Positions 43,646 to 51,507 of a DNA stretch of 64,000 nucleotides are shown piece after piece; within the stretch, counting starts at the first letter, position 1, and every line of letters begins with the position of its first letter. The stretch is taken from assembly GCA_002428965.1 (NCBI GenBank), contig DIYI01000009.1, positions 267,532 to 331,531 on the forward strand, given 5' to 3'. The notes below the pieces were generated by a model. That model saw nothing but the letters and a program-made list of their open reading frames with translations, made no database searches and had not been told where the DNA came from. The stretch is from Jejuia sp. UBA6058. GTDB taxonomy: Bacteria; Bacteroidota; Bacteroidia; Flavobacteriales; Flavobacteriaceae. A program made the translations under genes and the position numbers.

Positions 43646-45847
43646 ATGATGAAAACCAACCATTTTTTAGCATCAATTGCTCTTATAGTTTTAATCGCTT
43701 GTTTTTTTTCTTGTGGAAACGATAAAGCACATATAAAACTTTATACAGATGTTATTTATGAAAAACCACCTTTGGTCAAAATTCCGAAGGTTGATTTTTT
43801 ATCGCCAGAGGAAAGCTTAAAAACCATGTATTTACCAGAAGGTTATAGTATTGAGCTAGTGGCCAGCGAACCCATGATAAACGAACCTGTAGTAATGGAA
43901 TGGGATGCTAATGGAAAACTATATGTTGCCGAAATGCTAACCTACATGCAAGATGTGGACGCAACTGATGAAAATGAACCTTGGAGTAGAATTTCGGTGC
44001 TTGAAGACACAAATGGCGATGGAAAAATGGATAAAAGCACGATCTTTATTGATAGCCTAATTTTACCGAGAATTATTATGCCTCTGGATGACAGATTACT
44101 TGTTGGAGAAACATTTAACAGGCATATTTGGAGCTATCGCGATACCAATGGCGATAACGTTGCTGACGAAAAAATTAAACTTTTAGATATTCCTAAACGA
44201 GATAATGGTAACCTAGAGCACCAAACAGCAAGTATTCTTTGGAATATTGATAACTATATGTATTTGTCCAAAGGTTCTGTGCGCTATAGGTTTACACATA
44301 ACAAGATTGAAACAGATACCATGCTCGATGCACCTGACGGACAATGGGGCTTAACCCAAGATGAAACTGGGCAAATGTATTATTCTAGCGCAGGAGGAGA
44401 AAATCCTGCACTCGGATTCCAAAGACATCCCACTTATGGCAATTTAGAGTTAGAAGGACAAAAAGAAAAAAGCTTTGATTCTGTATGGCCCATTATTGGA
44501 ACTCCTGATGTACAAGGAGGGTTTAAACGTTTGAGAGAAGATGGCACGTTAAACCACTTTACTGCTAGCTGTGGTCAAGCCATATTCTTAGGAGACAAAT
44601 TGCCCATGTATGGCGATTTGTTTATCCCAGAACCTGTTGGGCGACTCATACGTAGAGCTAAAGTAGAACGCATCAATGGTAAAACTGTTTTAACTAATAA
44701 GTATGGAGATACCGAATTTTTAGCCTCTACAGATGCTAATTTTAGACCTGTAGATATGAAAACTGGTCCAGATGGTTGTTTGTATGTAGTGGATATGTAT
44801 CGCGGCATAATTCAAGAAGGTAATTGGACACGAAAAGGCAGTTTTTTAAGACCTGTTATTGAAAAGATGGGATTAGACAAAAATATTGGTAAGGGTAGAA
44901 TTTACAGAATTGTTCATAATGAGATGCAGCCTTCAAAACCTGTCAAGCTTCTAGATAAATCTTCAGAAGAACTACTACCCTATTTAAGTCATGCCAATGG
45001 ATGGTACAGAATAAATGCGCAAAAGCTAATCATTTTAAAAGAGGATACATCTATTCTTCCCAAATTGAAAAAGATGGTTACATCTAATGACAATGCCATA
45101 GGAAGACTACATGCACTCTGGACTTTAGAAGGTTTAGATGCCATAGGTGAGGAGATTATTTTAAAGAGCTTGAAAGATAAGGACCCAAGAGTAAAACAAG
45201 CTGCCATACGATTAGGAGAACCTTTATTAAAGCAAGACAATAAAACAATTTTCAAAGCCATTACAGATTTAAAAAATGATAGTAATATTGAAATACCCTT
45301 ACAACTAGTTAATTCATTTTCTACGTATAAAACAGCTGAAACTAAAGCCGTAATAAAAGAGGTTACAGAAAAACATACTAATAATGAAGTAATTACCTTG
45401 GTTGGTACAGAGGCTTTAAAAGACACACCTCCTGTATTGGAACAACTTAAGAAAAAACATATTTTACAAAATAGTAAAGTTAAAAGAGCAATAATTGAGG
45501 GGTATAAAAACTACCAAAGTATATGCGCAGCATGCCATGGTAAGGATGGAAAAGGTATTGGAGATTTGGCACCTTCTTTAATCGGATCACCCAGAATTAA
45601 AGGAGATCAACAAATAGTTGCTAAAATTTTACTTAACGGATTAACAGGTCCAATTGATGGAAAGGAATACTCAGGCGTTATGGTGGGCATGAAACATCAA
45701 GATGACGAATGGCTGGCTAGCGTACTAACATACATAAGAACGGAACTTAACGATGCTCCACCTATTCTTGAATGGCGCTTAAAAAACATTAAAAATCGTA
45801 TTGGAGAAAGAGATTCGTATTGGACGATGGAAGAATTATATCAATAA
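43646..45847 (+). CDS. PVC-type haem-binding dehydrogenase-like lipoprotein with C-terminal cytochrome c
   Basis: This 733-residue protein has a lipoprotein signal (FFSCGN). The N-terminal half is a membrane-bound-dehydrogenase-type propeller known from Planctomycetes/Verrucomicrobia (YLPEGYSIELVASEPMINEP, GKLYVAEMLTYM, DTNGDGKMDKSTIF, KTGPDGCLYVVDMYRG). HEAT-like helices follow (LHALWTLEGLDA, DPRVKQAAIRLGEP). The C-terminal cytochrome c domain has haem motif CAACH with Cys627 and GDLAPSLIGSP. Coupling to the sulfatase suggests an exported redox step on a sulfated sugar or oligosaccharide, but the substrate and electron acceptor are unknown. It is the second planctomycete-like cytochrome protein type in the window. 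Confidence 0.85.
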   Translation: MMKTNHFLASIALIVLIACFFSCGNDKAHIKLYTDVIYEKPPLVKIPKVDFLSPEESLKTMYLPEGYSIELVASEPMINEPVVMEWDANGKLYVAEMLTYMQDVDATDENEPWSRISVLEDTNGDGKMDKSTIFIDSLILPRIIMPLDDRLLVGETFNRHIWSYRDTNGDNVADEKIKLLDIPKRDNGNLEHQTASILWNIDNYMYLSKGSVRYRFTHNKIETDTMLDAPDGQWGLTQDETGQMYYSSAGGENPALGFQRHPTYGNLELEGQKEKSFDSVWPIIGTPDVQGGFKRLREDGTLNHFTASCGQAIFLGDKLPMYGDLFIPEPVGRLIRRAKVERINGKTVLTNKYGDTEFLASTDANFRPVDMKTGPDGCLYVVDMYRGIIQEGNWTRKGSFLRPVIEKMGLDKNIGKGRIYRIVHNEMQPSKPVKLLDKSSEELLPYLSHANGWYRINAQKLIILKEDTSILPKLKKMVTSNDNAIGRLHALWTLEGLDAIGEEIILKSLKDKDPRVKQAAIRLGEPLLKQDNKTIFKAITDLKNDSNIEIPLQLVNSFSTYKTAETKAVIKEVTEKHTNNEVITLVGTEALKDTPPVLEQLKKKHILQNSKVKRAIIEGYKNYQSICAACHGKDGKGIGDLAPSLIGSPRIKGDQQIVAKILLNGLTGPIDGKEYSGVMVGMKHQDDEWLASVLTYIRTELNDAPPILEWRLKNIKNRIGERDSYWTMEELYQ

Positions 45848-45888
45848 ACTAACTCAAGTCTTAAATTATCTTTTCACGCCTAAAAAAT

Positions 45889-45918
45889 TAATTTTGTATT
45901 TTGTATACAAAATACAAA
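45889..45918 (+). promoter_or_regulatory. Minus-7 box overlapped by a perfect 26-bp palindrome
   Basis: TAATTTTG (45889-45896) fits TAnnTTTG. Starting inside it, 45893-45918 is a perfect 26-bp palindrome whose left half is TTTGTATTTTGTA, centred on TGTATACA. The centre resembles GntR-family operators. It lies 41 bp before the DUF5060 gene, where a bound protein would block transcription. No second copy was seen in the window. Confidence 0.6.
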
Positions 45919-45958
45919 TAATACCATTAACTTTCGACAGCTAAAAAATTATCCTATT

Positions 45959-47791
45959 ATGAAGAACTTCCATTCAATTATAAACCGACGACCTTCTATA
46001 TTATTATTGCTTTTCACCACCCTTGCCTCTTTTTCACAAGAGTCAAATACTACAATTAAAGGTGAATTAAAAGAATGGCATAAAGTAACTTTAGAGTTTG
46101 AAGGACCTGAATCCTCAGAAAGTGATACTAACAATCCATTTTTAAATTATAAACTAGACGTTACATTTAGCCATAATGGTTCTGGCAAATCTTACAAGAT
46201 TCCTGGTTATTTCGCGGCAGACGGCAATGCAGCCAATACAAGTGCTATTTCAGGTAAAATTTGGAAAGTGCATTTTGCACCAGACGAAATTGGCAACTGG
46301 ACGTACACAGTGCGTTTTGTAAAAGACAAGTGGGCTGCCGTTAGGGAATCTAAAAAATTAAAATCGGCTGGTTTTATGGATAATAGTGAAGGGGAATTTA
46401 CCATCGCTCCTACTGATAAAACTGGTAGAGATATGCGTGCAAAAGGACGTTTAGAATATGTTGGAGAGCGCTATTTAAAGTTTGCAGGTAATGGTGAGTA
46501 TTTCTTAAAGTGCGGTGCCGATGCTCCAGAAAACTTTTTGGCTTATGAAGAATTTGACGGCACGTTTCATAATGACGGACAAAAAGATGATTTGGTTAAA
46601 AGTTGGGAAGCTCATGAACAAGATTGGAATGAGGGCGACCCAATTTGGAAAGATGGAAAGGGTAAAGATATTATTGGTGCCGTTAACTATTTAGCTTCAA
46701 AAGGCATGAATGTATTTTCATTCATCACAATGAATATTCAAGGAGATGATAAAAATGTATTTCCTTATGTTGATTACAATACTTATGATCGATTTGATGT
46801 GTCTAAACTGGATCAGTGGGAAATAGTTTTTGAACATGCTGATAAACTTGGTATGTTTTTACATTTTAAGACCTTAGAAGCCGAAAACCAAGGCTTATTA
46901 GATAACGGTGGAACTGGTCTTTACACTAAACTGTACTATCGAGAGCTAATGGCTCGTTTCGGGCACCATTTAGCTTTAAACTGGAATTTATGCGAAGAAA
47001 CTGGGGATTGGCAAAAAAACATTAGAACTTTTCCTGTTGATGTTCAAGGTCGATTGACCTTGGCGGAATATGTGTCTAACATAGACCCTTATAATCGCCA
47101 TATTGTGATTCATAATGGGAATTGGTATACGGGTATTTATGGAAAAAACAGCAAGTTTACTGGTGCATCTTTACAAACCAACAAACCAGATTTTAGAAAT
47201 GTTCATGGTAGCGTATTAAGAATTTTTAATGAGGCTGAAGCCAAAGGAAAAACTTGGGCAGTGGCATGCGACGAACCTGGAGACGCACAACACTCGCTTT
47301 TACCAGATGATGAAGACCCAGAACATAATGATGCTAGAAAAAATGGGCTTTGGGGTGCGATGATGGCTGGTGCTTGGGGTACGGAATGGTATTTTGGCTA
47401 TGCGCATCCGCATTCAGATTTAACTTGTCAAGACTACCGCTCCAGAGATTTATTTTGGGAGCAAGGTAAAATTTGTTTAGACTTCTTTAAAGATAATGAG
47501 GTACCTGTTGAAACCATGGTATCCAATGATAGTTTAATTTCTTCAAAAGGTGATTATGTTTTAGCTAATGAAGGTGAAACCTATGTTGTTTTCTTAAAGA
47601 ATGGGGGCGAATCTAATCTAGATTTGAAAGATAATTCAGGAGAATATTCTGTGATGTGGTATAACCCAAGAATAGGTGGCAAACTTCAAAAAGGAAAAGT
47701 AAAATCTATTAGCGGTTCTGGTCAAAAATCTTTAGGAATGCCTCCAAAAGATAAAGATTTGGATTGGGTGGTTTATGTGCAGAAAAAGTAG
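45959..47791 (+). CDS. DUF5060-domain glycoside hydrolase-like protein
   Basis: This 610-residue protein has a signal peptide ending ASFSQ. The N-terminal DUF5060 beta-sandwich spans about 40-150 (EWHKVTLEFEGPESSES, WKVHFAPDEIGNWTYTVRFV). A TIM-barrel-like region follows, with the probable acid/base Glu in ALNWNLCEETGDW and nucleophile Glu in WAVACDEPGDA. The C-terminal putative collagen-binding-type beta domain contains MWYNPRIGGKLQKG. Proteins of this type occur in polysaccharide loci, but specificity is not predictable. It has its own operator/promoter and stands convergent to the 47863 gene across a REP-like hairpin pair. Confidence 0.78.
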   Translation: MKNFHSIINRRPSILLLLFTTLASFSQESNTTIKGELKEWHKVTLEFEGPESSESDTNNPFLNYKLDVTFSHNGSGKSYKIPGYFAADGNAANTSAISGKIWKVHFAPDEIGNWTYTVRFVKDKWAAVRESKKLKSAGFMDNSEGEFTIAPTDKTGRDMRAKGRLEYVGERYLKFAGNGEYFLKCGADAPENFLAYEEFDGTFHNDGQKDDLVKSWEAHEQDWNEGDPIWKDGKGKDIIGAVNYLASKGMNVFSFITMNIQGDDKNVFPYVDYNTYDRFDVSKLDQWEIVFEHADKLGMFLHFKTLEAENQGLLDNGGTGLYTKLYYRELMARFGHHLALNWNLCEETGDWQKNIRTFPVDVQGRLTLAEYVSNIDPYNRHIVIHNGNWYTGIYGKNSKFTGASLQTNKPDFRNVHGSVLRIFNEAEAKGKTWAVACDEPGDAQHSLLPDDEDPEHNDARKNGLWGAMMAGAWGTEWYFGYAHPHSDLTCQDYRSRDLFWEQGKICLDFFKDNEVPVETMVSNDSLISSKGDYVLANEGETYVVFLKNGGESNLDLKDNSGEYSVMWYNPRIGGKLQKGKVKSISGSGQKSLGMPPKDKDLDWVVYVQKK

Positions 47792-47797
47792 TCTGTC

Positions 47798-47849
47798 ATT
47801 CTGAATTTATTTCAGAATCTTGTGAGAACCTGAAACAAGTTCAGGTTCT
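47798..47849. repeat. Pair of REP-like intergenic hairpins
   Basis: ATTCTGAA/TTCAGAAT (47798-47805 and 47811-47818) and the perfect AGAACCTGAA/TTCAGGTTCT (47825-47834 and 47840-47849) lie between convergent genes. The same CCTGAAACAA-TTCAGG core recurs at 62601-62621 before trpD, so this is a dispersed palindromic family. It may act as a bidirectional terminator. Confidence 0.7.
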
Positions 47850-47862
47850 AATAACTATCATT

Positions 47863-49974
47863 CTATTCTTTAGCAATCAAAATATCTTGCTCTGCATCTT
47901 TTATGTGCTTGCGCCACGAAAACTGTTGGTCAAATTGGTTAGGCAAAACAGAAACGTTATAGCGTTCCATTGCTTTTGTTAAGTCTTTCCAATGTTCTAG
48001 TGCTTTTTCTAAATGCAAAACTGCTTTAAATTGTGCGCCTTCTTTTCCAGATTTCCTGTAAGCCTCTAAAAAAGTACCACCTCGAAGCTTTTCAGCTAAA
48101 TATAAACCATAATACCCCCAAGCTTCAATATCATTCAGCTCAATATGCAATAATTCATTTTCCGGATATTCCATTTTCAAGGACTTAGCGATTGCAATTG
48201 CTTCTTTACTTTCTTTTTCAGCGACATCAGCTAATGCAATAGGCGTTATTTGGGCATCTTCAAAATTGCCAGCCACAAAATCTTTAATATTTACATAACT
48301 AGAATCTAATACAGGGTGCTGTATAAATTCATTGATATTTATAAAATCCCCTCTTTTCTCCTTAAAGCCTTCAGTATATAACGTTCCATCTGATTTGCCT
48401 TGGAAAAAACTTGCTAAACGGTTGGCATTCATCGAACCTAATTTCCAACCTTTTAACAATTCCGAAGCATCTTCAATATTAAATTTTTCCTTCATGGCAT
48501 TTTCAAAATAGGTATCTGAAGTTTCGTTATCATACAACAGATTACCCCAAACTTTATAGAATAACCATTGCCTTTCGAAAACATAATTCCAAGAACGAAA
48601 CTCCTCTTTAGTAATATAATCTTTAGCAGGAATATAGGTTTCAGAACCTATGATGGTTCCTCCAATATACTCTTGACTATTCTCGTATATAAAATCTCTA
48701 ATAAAATCTGGTTGCGCCCATCTTAAGGCAAAGAAATCTTCGTTTCTTACTGTATAAATACCTTTATAATTTTTAGGTTTAGGATCCCAATAGGTATCGG
48801 TTAAAATACCGCCATGAACTATGGATAGTTTTGGGGACGAATGCCCATGAGACCAATTAAACTTAAACCCTAAATAGACCTCATTTTCCAAACCTATATT
48901 TTCAATGGCGTCACGGGTTAATAGTTCTGTTGATTTGCTAACCGTACCGTGACTCGTTAAACCAGCGGATAACGGTGCTCTGTAAAAAAGTTTCACTTCT
49001 CTATCGGCTTCTTTAATGGCTCTTACAAACGTTCTATCTATCCAATCCTTGCGCTCTTCCGAAGTCATTCCTCCCATACGCTCTCCAAGTGTAATGCCTA
49101 CTCCTGCTAAATTTGGATATTCATTGATGGTTTTAGTCACCATTTCTCGCGTATATTCCTCTAAAATAGCATTGGTTTGCCCTTCACCCCAAAACGTACC
49201 AAAACCACTCCCCTTTTTATATTCACCAATATTATAGGCTTCACTAAATTCGTCTGAAACAAAAATATTCCAGTTAAAAATATAGGAGTCAATACCACGC
49301 TCTTTGGCCATTTTAAAAATCCCTTTATATAATGCTCGCCATTCTTTTAGTTCTTGGTCCGAAAAAGGCTTCGCTTTAGGAAACTTTTCAGATTGTACCA
49401 TGAACATATATGGGTGCAAATTCCATAGTGACAACACATTGAATTTATTTTCAACCATCATATCCAAGAAGGATTCCCAAAATTTTAAATCTTTACAAGT
49501 ATCATAATGAAGGGATAAATTTTTACCTTTCCTATAAGAGTACCATGGTAAATTAAACTTAATAGCTCTAAATCCGTAATGTGCATTTACAGTTTTATTT
49601 GTTAGTTTATCCCAAGATTTTCCTGATTGCAGTTGTTCAACAATATTCTGTAAACCGTATAAGAATCCTCTTTTATTATATGCTGAAAGCACCGTTTTTT
49701 TCTGATTATTAGTTAAGTGATAGCTATCATTATCTTTATCTGGAATATTGCTTTTTAATAATAACTGAGCTTCCTTCTGATTATCGACGATTACAATATC
49801 AGCACCTGATTTTTGAAGATGTGACTTAAGTTTATTTAAACCGTAGCCTAAATCTGTTTTAATATTTTCATCTACAAAAACACCAATAGTAGTTGGTTTC
49901 TTTTCACAAGAGCAGACAACCAATATGATTAAGGCAAATGTTAAGCTTTTGAGATATTTTAGTTTAGAAATCAT
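47863..49974 (-). CDS. GH67/GH20-like lipoprotein of uncertain glycosidase family
   Basis: This 703-residue protein has a lipoprotein signal (VVCSCEKKP). The N-terminal alpha/beta domain of about 120 residues resembles the GH20b/GH67N domain (GLNKLKSHLQKSGADIVIVD, YNKRGFLYGLQNIVEQLQ). The central barrel includes GFRAIKFNLPWYSYRKG, NKFNVLSLWNLHPYMFM, AKERGIDSYIFNWNIFVSDE and GVGITLGERMGGMTSEER, then a helical C-terminal part. Alpha-glucuronidase is only a structural analogy. Glu residues in ITLGERMGG and IGSETYI are possible catalytic groups. It is the last gene of the minus-strand block that starts at 56944 and may attack a side group or an alpha-linked residue. Confidence 0.6.
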   Translation of the reverse strand: MISKLKYLKSLTFALIILVVCSCEKKPTTIGVFVDENIKTDLGYGLNKLKSHLQKSGADIVIVDNQKEAQLLLKSNIPDKDNDSYHLTNNQKKTVLSAYNKRGFLYGLQNIVEQLQSGKSWDKLTNKTVNAHYGFRAIKFNLPWYSYRKGKNLSLHYDTCKDLKFWESFLDMMVENKFNVLSLWNLHPYMFMVQSEKFPKAKPFSDQELKEWRALYKGIFKMAKERGIDSYIFNWNIFVSDEFSEAYNIGEYKKGSGFGTFWGEGQTNAILEEYTREMVTKTINEYPNLAGVGITLGERMGGMTSEERKDWIDRTFVRAIKEADREVKLFYRAPLSAGLTSHGTVSKSTELLTRDAIENIGLENEVYLGFKFNWSHGHSSPKLSIVHGGILTDTYWDPKPKNYKGIYTVRNEDFFALRWAQPDFIRDFIYENSQEYIGGTIIGSETYIPAKDYITKEEFRSWNYVFERQWLFYKVWGNLLYDNETSDTYFENAMKEKFNIEDASELLKGWKLGSMNANRLASFFQGKSDGTLYTEGFKEKRGDFININEFIQHPVLDSSYVNIKDFVAGNFEDAQITPIALADVAEKESKEAIAIAKSLKMEYPENELLHIELNDIEAWGYYGLYLAEKLRGGTFLEAYRKSGKEGAQFKAVLHLEKALEHWKDLTKAMERYNVSVLPNQFDQQFSWRKHIKDAEQDILIAKE

Positions 49975-49987
49975 TCAATTTAAATGG

Positions 49988-51490
49988 TTATTGGTTGGTA
50001 ATCACATTATCCACGTCAATCACAATGCGCCTGTAATCAAATAGAGTCGCTATTTTGTTTTCATCATTTATTTCTAAAATAAGATGGATTTGACTTCCAG
50101 TTGCACCCGTGGGAATGTATAATTGAGTTTTAGCTTCAGTACTATTTTCTATATGAATATCGCCTGCGTAAGTCCCCGCTTCTTTGTACACCCACCAACT
50201 ATAGTTTAAGGCATCACCATCAGAATCTTTTGATAATGAAGCATCTAAGTTTATTATTTCTCCGGCATTAGCATTTATTCTAACAATAGTATTTGAAGCA
50301 TCTCCATTAAAAACAGCAACAGGATGATGATTCGCCTCCTCAAAAGGTTTTACACACCAATCCATTCTACAAATTTGATCATTAAACATTGCCCTTCTCC
50401 ATCGCCATATGGGCACATAATTATTGCTGTAGGTTTCACCATCGTTGAGATCTACCCAATAATCGCTTACTTCTCGATAGGTGTAAAATGGTGCAACTTT
50501 CGTTTCATCTTCCTTAATATCTTTATGTCTTGACCAAAAATCAGGTGTTTTTCCCGCTGTAAAACGGCCACCCCAACCACCCCAAGACGGTTGATTGATA
50601 TCAAACAAGCCTTTATTGATCAAACCCATCCAAGGGATGGTTCCGCCACCTTCCATAAAATTAACAACGCCATCTCCCCATGCGTGAAAGCGACGTTCTG
50701 GATACATATCACCTAAAGCTCCGTGACCGTTCATGACATGCTCCTTTAGCCAATTTAATTGACCTTCAGCTGAAGCTTCAAATGGTTGCCAGTAGTTTGG
50801 ACCTACATTTTTCCTATTAGGTCCACCGTAAGCATAGGTTTGATAATTACTTCGTATCCAATGAATTTTTGGAAAATTATGACAAATCCATGCACCGGCA
50901 TTATCTTGAGCACCGTTTTCAAATACGCGCAGTTTCGCAATAAAATCATTCAATTCCTGTTTAGAATGATTCGCCTTGTAATCTACAATGGCTTGTGCTA
51001 AAGTATTAGACCCAGCATTGACTACAACCCAAATTGGTCGTATATCATCTTTTTCTAACGCTTTAATGATGAGCTTTGAACCTGCACTTGAATTACCTTC
51101 AAAAACATCTTCTATACCATATCCTTTTTGACCGGCAACGACAACAGACTTCAGGTAATCTGGTTCCGGCCAACCTGTAGCATGCAATTTTAAATTTGGT
51201 AAAACTTTTGCGTAAGCGTCAATAATATCAATATATAATTCGGGGTGCGTTACCCAATTGTATTCCCCAAGATGAGAACCTGGTCTTATAAATTTACCTG
51301 TCACGGCAATTAATCCTTCAATATCAAATTCATTGGAACAGGTAATCATATGTATCATCTGTTGCATTTCATCAGGCTCGTTACCCATGTCTGCTAAAAT
51401 GATTAGTCTTTGATTATCTGTCTGATAAGTATTCTGACAATAAGAACTCGAAGCACAAATAAAACCAAGAATGATTATAACTTTTTTCAT
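49988..51490 (-). CDS. DUF1593 (Sde182-type) nucleoside-hydrolase-like exported protein
   Basis: This 500-residue protein has a signal peptide ending SSYCQ. The N-terminal domain starts with RLIILADMGNEPDEMQQMIH, an Asp-rich motif as in inosine-uridine nucleoside hydrolases, followed by FDIEGLIAVTGKFIR and PIWVVVNAGSNTLAQAIVDY. This matches the Sde182 nucleoside-hydrolase-like domain (DUF1593). The C-terminal 100 residues form an Ig/PKD-like domain (INLDASLSKDSDGDALNYSW). Members are associated with plant and algal polysaccharide loci, and their enzymatic reaction is not known to me. It lies between the GH67/GH20-like and GH2 genes with short gaps, so it is part of one transcript. Confidence 0.85.
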   Translation of the reverse strand: MKKVIIILGFICASSSYCQNTYQTDNQRLIILADMGNEPDEMQQMIHMITCSNEFDIEGLIAVTGKFIRPGSHLGEYNWVTHPELYIDIIDAYAKVLPNLKLHATGWPEPDYLKSVVVAGQKGYGIEDVFEGNSSAGSKLIIKALEKDDIRPIWVVVNAGSNTLAQAIVDYKANHSKQELNDFIAKLRVFENGAQDNAGAWICHNFPKIHWIRSNYQTYAYGGPNRKNVGPNYWQPFEASAEGQLNWLKEHVMNGHGALGDMYPERRFHAWGDGVVNFMEGGGTIPWMGLINKGLFDINQPSWGGWGGRFTAGKTPDFWSRHKDIKEDETKVAPFYTYREVSDYWVDLNDGETYSNNYVPIWRWRRAMFNDQICRMDWCVKPFEEANHHPVAVFNGDASNTIVRINANAGEIINLDASLSKDSDGDALNYSWWVYKEAGTYAGDIHIENSTEAKTQLYIPTGATGSQIHLILEINDENKIATLFDYRRIVIDVDNVITNQ

Positions 51491-51507
51491 TTTTGAATTA
51501 GTTTAAT

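Noticed and set aside
47863..49974. Firm alpha-glucuronidase (GH67) call
   Set aside because: Only general fold resemblance is visible and the catalytic carboxylates of GH67 could not be aligned with confidence.
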